A DNA stretch of 64,000 bases from Pseudoflavitalea sp. G-6-1-2 (GCF_012927185.1 NZ_JABBGB010000001.1:620001-684000), one strand, 5' to 3'. Shown: positions 17,453 through 27,116, numbered from the stretch's first letter. Program-made: numbers and translations. Notes: generated by a model from the letters alone, not told the origin.

Positions 17453-18076
17453 ATGCAATCAATGAAGTATTCTATCATCGCCGCCTGCACGGTAGCTTTA
17501 CTGGCATCAGCCTGTTCATCCGGCCCATCCAATGTTAAAAAACTCGTGATCATGAGCAGTGGCAAACTCACTGCGAAAGGGCAGGACAGCAAAGAGATCA
17601 CCTTCGAACCAGGTACACAGCACAATGAACTGGATCTCCAGTATGTTGGCAGCGATCCTGTAAAAATTACCGTAAAAAGCAAGGATGGAGATAAAACCTA
17701 CGATCTTACCGAGAGTGGATCTTACCTGCTTAATCTGAAATCAGCCGACACGCTGATCGGAAGCATTGTAAAGTATGGAGAAGGTGGTATCCCCACTTCT
17801 ATCACTACCGAGCAATTGCAGCATATTGTAGACAGCACGCAGCAACTCATCATGGGCCTCAATGCCAGTGATGAAGCCAAAACTTACTTTATTGTACCAG
17901 GTGCAGTAAAGAAAGTAAGTGCGAACTACACCGCCAAGCTCATCGGTCCATTCAATGGTATTCCTAATACTGTGGAAGCAGGGAAGGATGGGAAAGCGCC
18001 TGAGATCTACAAGTTCACCACCAGCAAACAAAAGCGCGAAGAACTGTACGACCTCGTAAAGCGTATGAACAAGTAA
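17453..18076 (+). CDS. Lipoprotein of unknown function downstream of sodA
   Basis: 207 residues (an ATG three codons in, at 17462, is an equally good start). Signal TVALLASAC with lipobox Cys at about 21, then a Ser/Gly linker. The mature part has two predicted beta-rich halves: VKITVKSKDGDKTYDLTESG and AVKKVSANYTAKLIGPFNG. No known domain is recognised. It lies 29 nt after sodA and is followed by a clear terminator, so the two may share a transcript. Confidence 0.8.
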   Translation: MQSMKYSIIAACTVALLASACSSGPSNVKKLVIMSSGKLTAKGQDSKEITFEPGTQHNELDLQYVGSDPVKITVKSKDGDKTYDLTESGSYLLNLKSADTLIGSIVKYGEGGIPTSITTEQLQHIVDSTQQLIMGLNASDEAKTYFIVPGAVKKVSANYTAKLIGPFNGIPNTVEAGKDGKAPEIYKFTTSKQKREELYDLVKRMNK

Positions 18077-18096
18077 GCAATTACACTGCATAGATT

Positions 18097-18134
18097 AAAG
18101 CACGAAGTGGTCTGAGACTGCTTTGTGCTTTTTT
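18097..18134 (+). terminator. Intrinsic terminator after the sodA-lipoprotein unit
   Basis: AAAGCAC (18097-18103) pairs with GTGCTTT (18125-18131), extended inward by AAG/CTT and a GTCTGAGAC tip, then a run of T to 18134. It also separates these genes from the convergent yidD. Confidence 0.8.
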
Positions 18135-18137
18135 CGT

Positions 18138-18368
18138 TTATGGCACAGGGTCATATCCGTGACCACCCCATGGGTGACAGCGGCTGATGCGTTTCACTGC
18201 GAGCCAGAAACCTTTGAAGAGTCCGTATTTTTTGAATGCTTCAACAGCATAGTGAGAGCAGCTGGGTGTATACCTGCATTTGGGTCCCAGCAATGGAGAG
18301 ATACCCCACTGATAGATCTTTATCAGTGCGATAAAGGGAAGACTAAGTATCCGAAGTATTTGTTTCAT
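18138..18368 (-). CDS. yidD: Membrane protein insertion efficiency factor YidD
   Basis: 76 residues. N-terminal amphipathic/hydrophobic helix ([24 protein letters not shown]), then the family signature [19 protein letters not shown] with its two Cys, and the C-terminal [14 protein letters not shown]. YidD sits at the inner membrane and helps YidC insert proteins. Its start codon lies 26 nt inside the end of rnpA, the usual overlap in the rpmH-rnpA-yidD cluster, so translation is probably coupled. Confidence 0.96.
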   Translation of the reverse strand: MKQILRILSLPFIALIKIYQWGISPLLGPKCRYTPSCSHYAVEAFKKYGLFKGFWLAVKRISRCHPWGGHGYDPVP

Positions 18369-18747
18369 TAACTATCCGGGTGAGTCTTTGCAAAATTACG
18401 TCGATCTTCTCATTCACCAGCTCCCAGTTGGGCAGCTCTTTGCCTACAAAGATGATGAATACAGCGAGTTTAACATTCTTCTGAGTGGTGAGCTCCTGAA
18501 GCTCGTGCTTTTTCAGTCGCCATGCTTCGCGGAGGAGCCGTTTGATGCGGTTGCGGTCGGTGGACCGGCCGAAGTTGCGGCTGCTGGTACCGAATCCGCA
18601 CTGGAGGGAAGTGTCGATGGTATCCGTAAACGCATAGGAAGTTCTGACCGGGAAAACGGAGAAATGTTTTCCTTTCTTAAACACCAGATCGATGGCCTTT
18701 CGGCGTTTGAGGCGTTCTGTTTTTCCTAATGTGTTCTTCTTCGGCAT
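18343..18747 (-). CDS. rnpA: Ribonuclease P protein component
   Basis: 134 residues from the ATG at 18745-18747 (the frame runs on to 18801 without a sensible start). RnpA binds the RNase P RNA and helps cut the 5' leader from pre-tRNA. Landmarks: [19 protein letters not shown] near the N-terminus and the RNR-type basic helix [19 protein letters not shown] (about 67-85). Lies 94 nt downstream of rpmH and overlaps yidD by 26 nt. Confidence 0.95.
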   Translation of the reverse strand: MPKKNTLGKTERLKRRKAIDLVFKKGKHFSVFPVRTSYAFTDTIDTSLQCGFGTSSRNFGRSTDRNRIKRLLREAWRLKKHELQELTTQKNVKLAVFIIFVGKELPNWELVNEKIDVILQRLTRIVNETNTSDT

Positions 18748-18841
18748 CAAACAAAAATAAAATAGCTCCGGCAAATGCGGAGCTATTCGAACTATATTCA
18801 ACTGTTCAGTATCAGCGGATGCTGAACTGATCAGAAAGAGT

Positions 18842-18997
18842 TTACTTTAATTTCCTTTCATCAGAAACTGTCAGCTTCTTGCGGCCTTTAGCTCTGCGGC
18901 TAGCCAGCACCTTACGGCCATTGGCAGTTTGCATACGCTTGCGGAAACCGTGAACGGTTTTACGACGACGGCGGTGAGGTTGGAATGTACGTTTCAT
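18842..18997 (-). CDS. rpmH: 50S ribosomal protein L34
   Basis: 51 residues, ATG at 18995-18997, TAA at 18842-18844. The sequence is the classic L34: [20 protein letters not shown], then [17 protein letters not shown]. It is slightly longer than the 44-46 residue norm because of a C-terminal tail (TVSDERKLK), as in other Bacteroidota. First gene of rpmH-rnpA-yidD, with a strong promoter 132-161 nt upstream. Confidence 0.97.
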   Translation of the reverse strand: MKRTFQPHRRRRKTVHGFRKRMQTANGRKVLASRRAKGRKKLTVSDERKLK

Positions 18998-19128
18998 AAT
19001 TGTTTCTTTTACGCTTTTTGCGCTTCGGTTTTGCGAAGCTGGCTTTGTTGAATGCGGCCTGGGAGAACAGACCTGGTTTCTTTTTCAGCCCAACAGGTCA
19101 CCACACCCGCCGGATTGTGAAAGGACGG

Positions 19129-19158
19129 CAAAGGTAAGGCATTACTTTCTTTTTCCAA
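19129..19158 (-). promoter_or_regulatory. Bacteroidota-type promoter of rpmH-rnpA-yidD
   Basis: On the minus strand TTG (19158-19156), 19-nt spacer, TACCTTTG (19136-19129): full consensus. A leader of about 125 nt would precede rpmH. Confidence 0.75.
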
Positions 19159-19178
19159 TCACCGCAACGCATTTTTAC

Positions 19179-20099
19179 TTACGGAACCTGAACCTCTACG
19201 TATGTTACTGAAAATGAACCTTCTGTAATATCAAAATTATCAGTGGCATTCTTCTTTACCTTGAAATTGAAAGTGCCCTTGATTGTTTTGGTAGCTGTAT
19301 TGTGCTCAGTTATAATAAGTTCGCCACTTACAACAGTTTGGTATTGCGTTATCCCTTCGGAATAGGCTGCTATATAACCCAATGAACCGGCAAGATTATA
19401 AGTTCCGGCAGTTATCGCGGCAGGCATAGACAACAGTAAAGTATTGCCTCCGCCACTCAATGCTGTAATTGAAAGCAACCCAAACCCACTTGTACCTGAA
19501 ACAATAGATACCGGAAAAGCCGTTCCATTTACCTTAGCTGCAAATGTTCCGGAACCGGTGCCGGGATTACCAGGCCCTCCTGGATTATTGGAAGAAGCGA
19601 AACTGAGATTCTCAATCAATCCTTCGGTAAGCGTTAGCACCTTATTGCTTCCATCTGCACTTAATACCTTCAGCTGAAATTTCCCTGAAAGTATTTTAGA
19701 GGTATTATCGATTTCAGTGATCTCCACAATACCTCCGGCATTGTTGGGATCGTTTCCAAAACCAGTTCCGTAAGGGATGGTGGTAGCGCCGGACTGATCT
19801 ATCATAATTCCGACAAAGTCGTCCTTGGTACTGGGGTCTAGCTGATACTTACCCGGTTTGTCGGCCTTGAGTTTAATGGAGAAAGAGATCTTGCTGGCAC
19901 TCTGCCCTGAGATCACCAGATATCCATCTGCTGTAATGGCTGCGGAAACCTCATCTGCAATCCACTGCTTCCCATCGATCTTCATGCTAAACACTCCTGA
20001 CCTTTCACCGTCAGTAGAATCAACACTTTTTTCTTTCCCGCATGCTGCAAAGCTGATTGCCAGAATGGCCAGCAACCAAAACCGAAATGTTCTGATCAT
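19179..20099 (-). CDS. Secreted lipoprotein with two repeated beta domains (DUF6252-like)
   Basis: 306 residues. Lipoprotein signal LAILAISFAAC (Cys 20). Two similar beta domains follow: about 35-165 (FSMKIDGKQWIADEVSAAI ... ILSGKFQLKV) and about 185-300 (TFAAKVNGTAFPVSIVSG ... TIKGTFNFKV), joined by a Gly/Pro/Asn linker (NNPGGPGNPGTGSG). The pattern 'K-G-x-x-W/F, then G-x-Y-x-L, then I-x-G-x-F-x-F' fits the DUF6252 family of Bacteroidota; the match is by memory of the pattern and not certain. Function unknown. It lies between rpmH and murI, on the same strand as both. Confidence 0.75.
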   Translation of the reverse strand: MIRTFRFWLLAILAISFAACGKEKSVDSTDGERSGVFSMKIDGKQWIADEVSAAITADGYLVISGQSASKISFSIKLKADKPGKYQLDPSTKDDFVGIMIDQSGATTIPYGTGFGNDPNNAGGIVEITEIDNTSKILSGKFQLKVLSADGSNKVLTLTEGLIENLSFASSNNPGGPGNPGTGSGTFAAKVNGTAFPVSIVSGTSGFGLLSITALSGGGNTLLLSMPAAITAGTYNLAGSLGYIAAYSEGITQYQTVVSGELIITEHNTATKTIKGTFNFKVKKNATDNFDITEGSFSVTYVEVQVP

Positions 20100-20235
20100 A
20101 CATTAATTGATTAACCGATGATAAATCTCCATTGAAAATGGGAGCTTTTCAGGAATACAGGATTCTGGCGGGCTGTGGAGGGTTCACTACGAAAGTATCC
20201 ACTTTTTATGGATTGCACAATACGAAAACCATCCT

Positions 20236-21054
20236 CTACAATGCCACGTGGTTCGATTGCAATGGTTCTCCAAAGAATATACTTGCCTGATGGTTGAAAT
20301 CGTTGGGGTCGTCGGTGGTAAAAAATGCGCGGGTACCGCTTTTGCTGCATCGCTGCTCCATTTCAGGATGGCGTTGCAGATAATCGGCCAGACTCTCCGC
20401 CACAATCAGCCCCTGAGATAAAACCTTTATGTTATCCGGAATGAACTGTTTGATCTTGTTCATCAGCAAAGGATAATGCGTACAGGCCAGCAACAGCAGA
20501 TCGATATCTTTCTGGTGCTGCAGTATATTCTGAAGGTGCTTCTCAATAAAATAATCAGCTCCGGGTTGCTGGTGCTCATTGTTCTCTACCAACGGAACCC
20601 ACATTGGGCAAGCCTCCTGGTGCACTTCGATATCGGGAAAGAACTTGTCGATTTCGAGGCGGTACGATTCTGACTGAACGGTTCCCCTGGTAGCGAGTAT
20701 GCCGATTTTTTTGGTATCGGTATAAGAACCGATGATCTCCGAAGTGGGTCTTATCACCCCCAGCACACGGTTGTCCGGCGCGATCTTCGGCAAATCGTTC
20801 TGCTGAATAGTGCGCAATGCTTTGGCTGATGCCGTGTTGCAGGCGAGTATCACCAAGGGGCATCCCTGATCGAAGAACCACTGCACGCATTGCAGCGTGT
20901 AATGATACACTGTATCGAAGCTGCGATTGCCGTAAGGCGCACGCGCATTATCGCCAAGGTAGATGTAATCGTATTGCGGCAGTTTCTGCAATATCTCCTT
21001 CATCACAGTGAGGCCGCCGTATCCTGAATCGAAGATTCCAATGGGTGCAAACAT
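20236..21054 (-). CDS. murI: Glutamate racemase
   Basis: 272 residues from the ATG at 21052-21054. Makes D-glutamate for peptidoglycan in the cytoplasm. Catalytic residues visible: Asp9-Ser10 (IFDSGYGG), Cys72 (ACNTAS) and Cys191-Thr-His (ACTHYPLL), the two cysteines that act as acid and base. Length and motif spacing are those of the family. A terminator separates it from the Skp gene upstream, so it should have its own promoter. Confidence 0.95.
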   Translation of the reverse strand: MFAPIGIFDSGYGGLTVMKEILQKLPQYDYIYLGDNARAPYGNRSFDTVYHYTLQCVQWFFDQGCPLVILACNTASAKALRTIQQNDLPKIAPDNRVLGVIRPTSEIIGSYTDTKKIGILATRGTVQSESYRLEIDKFFPDIEVHQEACPMWVPLVENNEHQQPGADYFIEKHLQNILQHQKDIDLLLLACTHYPLLMNKIKQFIPDNIKVLSQGLIVAESLADYLQRHPEMEQRCSKSGTRAFFTTDDPNDFNHQASIFFGEPLQSNHVAL

Positions 21055-21070
21055 GCTCAAATTTACAAAT

Positions 21071-21098
21071 AAAAAAGCCCCGCCGTTGATGGCAGGGC
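21071..21098 (-). terminator. Intrinsic terminator after the Skp/OmpH pair
   Basis: GCCCCGCC (21077-21084) with GGCAGGGC (21091-21098), one mismatch, 6-nt loop. Read on the minus strand it is followed by T6. Ends the uppS-bamA-skp-skp transcript 26 nt after the last stop codon. Confidence 0.8.
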
Positions 21099-21123
21099 CT
21101 GTTCAATATGGTGCGGTTTAAAC

Positions 21124-21675
21124 TTATGGTTTTTTCGCAGGGGCGGCAGCAGGTGCATTACCTGTAGGAACCTTGATGCCCAGTTTTTTTGCTACCAGTG
21201 GAAGAATGTCTTCACCGGGAGGAGCAACCAGCAGTGCTTCTTTCTCGAAAACCCATGTATATGCGCTCTCTTTGGCAACAGCCTGGATAGCTTCGTATGC
21301 TTTTTTGTTGATTGGTTGAATCAGCTCATCGCGTTTCTGACCGAGCAGTTGCTGAATGCGCTCTTCTTCGCCACCGAGTTCAGTGCTGAGTTTGTTCAGC
21401 TCTGCTTTCTTTACAGATTTCACTGCTTCGGACATGGTAGCAGAATCTTTCTGGAATTTCTCGAATGCAGCGTAGAATGCATTTTGTTTTTCCTGTGCGC
21501 TTGCGATGAGAGCAACGCGGAATTCGTTCAGAGAAGAGTCAGCTTTCCGGGTTTCGGGCATGATGCTGATTACTTCCTGAGAACTGATATAACCGATTTT
21601 GTTTTGAGCCTGAGCGTGTGCAGCAACCATCATAAGCCCTGAAGCGAACAACACTACTGTAAAAAACTTTTTCAT
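21124..21675 (-). CDS. Periplasmic OmpH/Skp-family chaperone (second copy)
   Basis: 183 residues from the ATG at 21673-21675, where the signal peptide begins (KKFFTVVLFASGLMMVAAHAQAQ). The mature protein opens with the family strand KIGYISSQEVISIMPE, continues as a long charged coiled coil (about 50-130), and returns to a short strand with WVFEKEALLVAPPGEDI. The C-terminal tail is Ala/Pro-rich. Skp-like proteins hold unfolded outer-membrane proteins on the way to BamA. It follows the other Skp copy by 113 nt. Confidence 0.92.
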   Translation of the reverse strand: MKKFFTVVLFASGLMMVAAHAQAQNKIGYISSQEVISIMPETRKADSSLNEFRVALIASAQEKQNAFYAAFEKFQKDSATMSEAVKSVKKAELNKLSTELGGEEERIQQLLGQKRDELIQPINKKAYEAIQAVAKESAYTWVFEKEALLVAPPGEDILPLVAKKLGIKVPTGNAPAAAPAKKP

Positions 21676-21788
21676 GTGTTTAATTTTGTTGTTTAGGACA
21701 CCCAAAGCCCGGAAACAGGGTGGGCAGTATTTAAGTTTAAGTTGAAAATTGCTAACAATAAGTTGTTCCCTCGATGGTGCTTTCACGA

Positions 21789-22301
21789 TTATTTAACACC
21801 CAGTTCTCTGAGGATGTCTTCGCTGCGGTCCAGCTTGGGGTCGGCAAATATAACAGTTATTCCTTCACTTTTATCCAAAATAAAATCGTATCCACGGTTA
21901 ACAGCAATTTTCTGGATGGCGTTGTAAACCTTGTCCTGTATGGGTTTCACGAGTTCCTGACGTTTCTTGAACAGATCACCTTCAAAACCAAAGCGTTTGC
22001 GTTGAAGATCTCTCAATTCTTTCTCACGGATGAATAATTCGTCTTCCCTTTTCTTTTTCAGTTCGTCGCTCAGCATTACCTGCTCAGCATCGAAATCTTT
22101 GTACATCTTATCGAGTACCTGTTGCTTATCGTCTATTTCTTTTTGCCATGCCATGCTGAACTGATCCAGCTTTTTCTGTGCTTCTTTGTACTCCGGCATT
22201 TTATCGAGTACATATTTGGTATCTACGATAGCATATCGTTGTGCATTGGCCAGCTGGCCCATCAACATCACTCCCAGGAGGATAAAGAGTATTTTTTTCA
22301 T
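21789..22301 (-). CDS. Periplasmic OmpH/Skp-family chaperone (first copy)
   Basis: 170 residues. Signal peptide ILFILLGVMLMGQLANA, first strand RYAIVDTKYVLDKMPEY, a long highly charged coiled coil (about 40-125, with KKKREDELFIREKELRDL), and the closing YDFILDKSEGITVIFADP typical of the family. Encoded just downstream of bamA and upstream of the second copy; the P. gingivalis homologues (PG0192/PG0193) lie in the same order after Omp85. Confidence 0.93.
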   Translation of the reverse strand: MKKILFILLGVMLMGQLANAQRYAIVDTKYVLDKMPEYKEAQKKLDQFSMAWQKEIDDKQQVLDKMYKDFDAEQVMLSDELKKKREDELFIREKELRDLQRKRFGFEGDLFKKRQELVKPIQDKVYNAIQKIAVNRGYDFILDKSEGITVIFADPKLDRSEDILRELGVK

Positions 22302-22386
22302 ACCACTTATTTTTAAAGTTTATGAGTAAGGATATAAATATCCAGTTATTCTCCGATTTCCGGGCAATATTTTATGGTTCTCGCTG

Positions 22387-25110
22387 CTATTCTGGTTCAA
22401 ATCCGAGCATGAAGGTGAAGCGTGCTGCATCACGCAGTTTGCCATCGGGTTTCAGACGATCGAAACCTACACCGTAGTCGAATCCGAGGAGACCGAACAT
22501 CGGCAGGAAGAATCGCATACCCACACCCGCAGATCTTCTCAGACGGAATGGATTATAATCTTTATAATCGTACCATCCGTTGGCTGCTTCAAACCAGAGC
22601 ATACCATAGATAGTACTGCTTGGATTGGTAGTGAACGGATAACGAAGCTCCAGGGTATACTTATTGAACATCGTGAAGAACTGAGACGCCTGTTGTTGGT
22701 CTGGGTTCACCTTAGGATCAGAATTCTCATACACAGGGTAACCACGGTGCGCAATGATATCGTATCCTAAGATATAGTTACCATTGGCCAGACCGGCATC
22801 ACCCACCTGGAAGCGCTCGAACGGAGAGTACTGCAGCTTGCTGCTGTATCGTCCCATGAAACCATACTTGGCTGCGGCACGCAGTACGAACTGACGGCTG
22901 CGATCTGCTCCCATGGCTTTGCCGATGGGGATAAACCATTCTGCATTGAATCGCCATTTATGGAATTCGGGCAACTTATAGTTATCCTCGTTGGTGATAT
23001 TCTTATTGAATAATGAATATGGTGGCGTGAACTGCACACTTGCCAGGAAGTTGCTACCCTGAGTTGGGAACATCGGGTTTGGTCCCGCAGAGTTACGGGC
23101 CAGCGCCAGTTTAAAGCTCAGGTTGTTGGATGTACCATCCTTGAACTGAGAAATGAAATAAGGATAATTGATCAGCTTATACTGAGTAAAGCTCACCGAA
23201 TAGATCAATGTAAAGAAGTCATCGGGCCATTTCAGCTGCTTACCCAATGATACCGCTGCACTGAAACTTTTCAGTTTGTTGGTATCGCTGTACACATAAC
23301 GGTTACCATCATATCCACCTGTGCGGAACAATGTTTTTGAAAGGCTCACTGTGAGTGAGTTCCTTTTCTTTCCACCCAGCCATGGCTCGGTGAATGATGC
23401 GTTGTAGCTCTGGAACGCACGTCCGTTGGACTGAATGCGCAAGCTCAGTTTCTGACCATCACCGGTTGGTAACGGATCCCAGGCCTTCTTATTAAATATG
23501 TTGCGGATAGAAAAGTTGTTGAACGATACACCCACGGTACCAGTTAAACCGATACCACCACCCCAGCCGGCACTGAGCTCCAGCTGATCCGAAGATTTCT
23601 CTTCGAGGGTATAGTGAATGTCTACTGTACCATCTTCCTGATTAGGAACAGGGTTGATGCCGATCTTCTCCTGGTTGAAGTAACCAAGCTGAGAGATCTC
23701 ACGCTGTGAACGTATCAGATCCTGACGACTGAATTTATCGCCGGGCAGGGTACGCAACTCACGACGGATTACGTGTTCTTTGGTTTTATCGTTACCGGCA
23801 ATGGTAATGTTCTTGATAGTCGCCTGCGGACCTTCGCGCATGCGGATCTCGAAATCGATGGTATCATTATATACCGCCGTTTCAACGGGGTCTACCTGGA
23901 AGAAGAGGTAACCATCGTCCATATATAATGAACCGATGTCTCCACCTTCCTGCGTTAATTGTTTACCCAGTTTTCTGTTGAGTGTTTCGAGATTGTAGGT
24001 CTCGCCTTTTTTGATACCCAGCAGTACATTCAGAATGGAGTCTGAATATTTTGTATTTCCTTTCCAGGATATATTACCGAAATAGTATTTGTGACCCTCG
24101 TCTACTTTCAGGTCTACTTTCAGATTTCCTTTTTTGTTGAAGTACTGCGTATCGGCAACGATCGCTGCATCACGGTATCCGAGTGAGTTGTAGTAGTCGA
24201 GTACTTTCTCTTTGTCTTCGAGATATTTCTTCTCGTTGAACTTGGCAGAGCTGAATAATTTGAACCGGAAATATGGATCGAGGTATTCTTTTGTTTTGGA
24301 GAGAGACAGAGGCCCTGCATTGCTCAGGTACTCTTTGAAGGTCATGGGCTTGTTTTCACCGTAAGGGCTAGGCTCATTATCGGGGAAAAGCGTAAGCTTG
24401 GTCATTTCTTTGGTTCCCTTCATTTGCTTTTTCAGCTTCAGTTCGCCTACTTCTTTATTGTTGAAGAAGTCTATTCCGGCGATGCGCACTTTGTTGCCTT
24501 TGGTAACATGCAGTGTAAGAATCACAGCATTGGGCAGAGAAGCATCGGGGGTTTCCACGATATCTACCTGGGCACTCTGGAATCCTTTTTCTGTATAGTA
24601 TTTCTGAATGGCTTCAACGGCATTGCGCTTCACGTTTTCTGTAACCACTTTACCGATGGTGAGATCGGTTTTGGGTTTCAGATCATCTTCATCAGATTTC
24701 TTTACACCCTTGATAGAGAATTTGGAGAGTGTTGGGCGTTCTGTAACGTGAATTTCTATGAAGAGATTATTGCCTTCGAGTTTAGTAAAATAGATCTGAA
24801 CGTTTGAGAAGAGGCGTTGTTTCCAGAGGTTGTTGATGGCTTTTGAGAAGTTGTCGCCTCCGGGTATCAGCAGTTTATCTCCTACATTGAAACCTGCGAT
24901 AGAGATCAGCAATTGTTCATCATATCGCTTGGTACCAGATATCTTAATCCCCCCCAGAATATACTCCTTCGGGTTCTTTGAAGACATAATTGCTTCCAGC
25001 TCCGGGTCAACGGACGTTGGTATGGTATCTTTTTCCTGTCCATAAGCTGAACCTGCCAATAACAGTACGAAAGCCAATAAAAAAACAGGGGAAGTAAACG
25101 AACGCTGCAT
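22387..25110 (-). CDS. bamA: Outer-membrane protein assembly factor BamA
   Basis: 907 residues from the ATG at 25108-25110. Signal peptide (VFLLAFVLLLAGSAYG), a linker, then POTRA domains between about 60 and 480 (GGIKISGTKRYDEQLL; LSKFSIKGVKKSDEDDL; ATIKNITIAGNDKTKEHVIRREL), and a 16-strand barrel with the VRGF-like loop (YDIIAHRGYPV) and the closing RFTFMLGFEPE. BamA inserts beta-barrels into the outer membrane. It lies between uppS and the two Skp chaperones that feed it, a conserved Bacteroidota order. Confidence 0.96.
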   Translation of the reverse strand: MQRSFTSPVFLLAFVLLLAGSAYGQEKDTIPTSVDPELEAIMSSKNPKEYILGGIKISGTKRYDEQLLISIAGFNVGDKLLIPGGDNFSKAINNLWKQRLFSNVQIYFTKLEGNNLFIEIHVTERPTLSKFSIKGVKKSDEDDLKPKTDLTIGKVVTENVKRNAVEAIQKYYTEKGFQSAQVDIVETPDASLPNAVILTLHVTKGNKVRIAGIDFFNNKEVGELKLKKQMKGTKEMTKLTLFPDNEPSPYGENKPMTFKEYLSNAGPLSLSKTKEYLDPYFRFKLFSSAKFNEKKYLEDKEKVLDYYNSLGYRDAAIVADTQYFNKKGNLKVDLKVDEGHKYYFGNISWKGNTKYSDSILNVLLGIKKGETYNLETLNRKLGKQLTQEGGDIGSLYMDDGYLFFQVDPVETAVYNDTIDFEIRMREGPQATIKNITIAGNDKTKEHVIRRELRTLPGDKFSRQDLIRSQREISQLGYFNQEKIGINPVPNQEDGTVDIHYTLEEKSSDQLELSAGWGGGIGLTGTVGVSFNNFSIRNIFNKKAWDPLPTGDGQKLSLRIQSNGRAFQSYNASFTEPWLGGKKRNSLTVSLSKTLFRTGGYDGNRYVYSDTNKLKSFSAAVSLGKQLKWPDDFFTLIYSVSFTQYKLINYPYFISQFKDGTSNNLSFKLALARNSAGPNPMFPTQGSNFLASVQFTPPYSLFNKNITNEDNYKLPEFHKWRFNAEWFIPIGKAMGADRSRQFVLRAAAKYGFMGRYSSKLQYSPFERFQVGDAGLANGNYILGYDIIAHRGYPVYENSDPKVNPDQQQASQFFTMFNKYTLELRYPFTTNPSSTIYGMLWFEAANGWYDYKDYNPFRLRRSAGVGMRFFLPMFGLLGFDYGVGFDRLKPDGKLRDAARFTFMLGFEPE

Positions 25111-25230
25111 TCCGGGTTGTTTAAGCTGGAGCAAATTAAAGGGATTTATTAATTGTGTTTTAAAACTGTTTGTTAAAACGCGCAGGAAATGAATGATTTT
25201 TTGGGAAGGGGATATGCATCATGGGGGATA

Positions 25231-25995
25231 TTATTGGTTGGCCACAGGTTCCTGCTGAACCTGATCTCCGGTTTTACCAAATCTTCTCTCTCGTTTCTGG
25301 AAGTCGATAATGGCCTCATACAGATTTTCTTTTCTGAAGTCGGGCCAGCGCACATTGGTAAAATAAAGTTCTGCATAAGCCAGTTGGTAAAGCAGGAAAT
25401 TGCTGATACGGTATTCTCCGCTGGTTCTGATCATGAGTTCCGGATCAGGGAAGCTTCCTGTGGAGAGATAGCCGCTCAGGGTATCCTGTGTGATTGAGTC
25501 GGGAGAAATGATCCCGGCTTTTACATCTTCTGCAATATGTTTCACGGCCTGTACCAGTTCCCATCTGCTGGAATAACTGAGGGCCATGATAAGATTGAGG
25601 CCGGTATTGCGGCTGGTGATCTCCAGTGATTCGCGAAGTGCCTGCCTGGCATACTCAGGCAGCATTTTCATATCACCGATCACATGCAGTTTGATATTAT
25701 TTCTGTTGAGCGTTTCAGTTTCTTTGCGGATGGTTTCTACAAGCAGCTCCATCAGGCCTGTTACTTCCTGCTGAGGTCTGTCCCAGTTTTCGGTAGAAAA
25801 TGCATAAAGGGTGAGGTATTCAACGCCGAGTTCAGCGCATCCTTCCACGATATTGCGAACACTTTCCACTCCATGAAAGTGACCATAGAGGCGATCCTGC
25901 CCCTTCTCCTTAGCCCAACGGCCGTTTCCATCCATGATGATGGCTATGTGCCGGGGCAACATCTGCAGGTTAATATGGTCCTTTCGGCTCCTCAT
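25231..25995 (-). CDS. uppS: Isoprenyl transferase (undecaprenyl diphosphate synthase)
   Basis: 254 residues. Cis-prenyltransferase that makes the C55 carrier for cell-wall sugars. Signature IAIIMDGNGRWA with catalytic Asp22, then HFHGVESVRNIV, LYAFSTENWDRP and the C-terminal DPELMIRTSGEYRISNFL with RWPDF. Usual length. Its promoter (TACCTTTG at 26016-26023) appears to drive uppS-bamA-skp-skp. Confidence 0.96.
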   Translation of the reverse strand: MRSRKDHINLQMLPRHIAIIMDGNGRWAKEKGQDRLYGHFHGVESVRNIVEGCAELGVEYLTLYAFSTENWDRPQQEVTGLMELLVETIRKETETLNRNNIKLHVIGDMKMLPEYARQALRESLEITSRNTGLNLIMALSYSSRWELVQAVKHIAEDVKAGIISPDSITQDTLSGYLSTGSFPDPELMIRTSGEYRISNFLLYQLAYAELYFTNVRWPDFRKENLYEAIIDFQKRERRFGKTGDQVQQEPVANQ

Positions 25996-26015
25996 ACCTT
26001 ATTTTTTGAAGGGAC

Positions 26016-26023
26016 CAAAGGTA
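26016..26023 (-). promoter_or_regulatory. -7 box (TACCTTTG) upstream of uppS
   Basis: Exact TAnnTTTG on the minus strand, 21 nt from the uppS ATG. No TTG at the ideal -33 distance, so moderate support. Confidence 0.5.
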
Positions 26024-26141
26024 CAAAAATTTAAATGGGAAGCTATTTTCATGGAAATTTTATGTACTTATTATGAACATTCTAACAGGTTGGCTGTAAA
26101 CGGCCAAATCCGTTGGTCTATATAATATGGTGTCTGGTCGA

Positions 26142-27014
26142 TCAGTTAGCCGATGGGCATCGGTAAGAACTGAGGTTGAAAGAGAAGGTGATCTCTGCAA
26201 AAATGTATTGATCTTTCTGTTTGGAGAATCCGCGTTGTCTGCCTTCCTCACCGATAATCTTGCCTGTTTCGTAGGATCTGTCCTGCAAACGCGCTGCCAC
26301 CGAAGGTGTTCCGTCGGGCTGCGTCGGAAACTTGTCTACTCCCACATAGGTCTTGCTCACATCATCCAGATAATCGGTTCCGGTAAAGCGATGCACCACT
26401 TCAAAACCCAGGTTCATCCTTTCATTCAGTGCATATTTCACTCCCACTCCAAACGGAATGCAGAGTGCCATGGTGCTGTATGGTTTTCTGTCTTTGTATG
26501 GCTCCACATCCAGCCCCTGCCCTTCTGTACCAAGCGGGCGAAGGAAATATTTCTTCCCACCCAGATACGTATACGGATCGAAGTTGAATACTCCCACCCC
26601 AAAAGTTACATATGGAGTAAATCTGTACATCGGATCGGCAGGAATGAACTTGAAGAAATTGAAATCTCCCTGCAAGGCTACTTCAAAAATATTTGAGTTG
26701 AAGCTGAGATTTCTTCTCTGCTGGTATATGTTGTTGGTATTGTAAATGTCTGAATAACCGAGTTGCGCAAAGTGAGCGCCCACGCGAAGCGCCACATAAT
26801 TGCCGAATTGTTTACGGAAAAACAAGCCTATAGCGGGTTTGGGCCTGTTCACTCTTCCTCTTGTATTGAGATCACCGAAGTAGTGGGCTGCTCCTGCAGA
26901 GATGCCGAATTCACCTACGTGAACATAGCTCTCATACTGAGCCATCGCTTGTGGCGCCACGAAAAGGGATATACCCAGCAGAGCCAAAAAAACCAGTTTT
27001 CTCATATACTGCAA
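26142..27014 (-). CDS. porG: T9SS outer-membrane protein PorG (DUF6089 beta-barrel)
   Basis: 290 residues (an ATG at codon 4 could be the start). Signal peptide LALLGISLFVAPQAMAQ, then an 8-strand-type barrel beginning YVHVGEFGISAGAAHYFGDLN, the DUF6089 signature. Middle strands YRFTPYVTFGVGVFNFDPYTY and GVGVKYALNERMNLGFEV; the last strand is IFAEITFSFNL. PorG is an outer-membrane component of the type IX secretion/gliding apparatus and interacts with the PorK/PorN ring. The order nadK-porG-uppS-bamA-skp-skp matches the PG0189-PG0193 region of P. gingivalis as I recall it, which supports the call. Confidence 0.85.
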   Translation of the reverse strand: MQYMRKLVFLALLGISLFVAPQAMAQYESYVHVGEFGISAGAAHYFGDLNTRGRVNRPKPAIGLFFRKQFGNYVALRVGAHFAQLGYSDIYNTNNIYQQRRNLSFNSNIFEVALQGDFNFFKFIPADPMYRFTPYVTFGVGVFNFDPYTYLGGKKYFLRPLGTEGQGLDVEPYKDRKPYSTMALCIPFGVGVKYALNERMNLGFEVVHRFTGTDYLDDVSKTYVGVDKFPTQPDGTPSVAARLQDRSYETGKIIGEEGRQRGFSKQKDQYIFAEITFSFNLSSYRCPSAN

Positions 27015-27116
27015 TATAATGATTAAGTAGTACGTTGCTGTTAACGAAACAGTTTGGTTTTTCAGTCTATTGGAAAAGTTAAATTACCGCTACCGAAGCG
27101 GGTTTCAGAAGGCAGA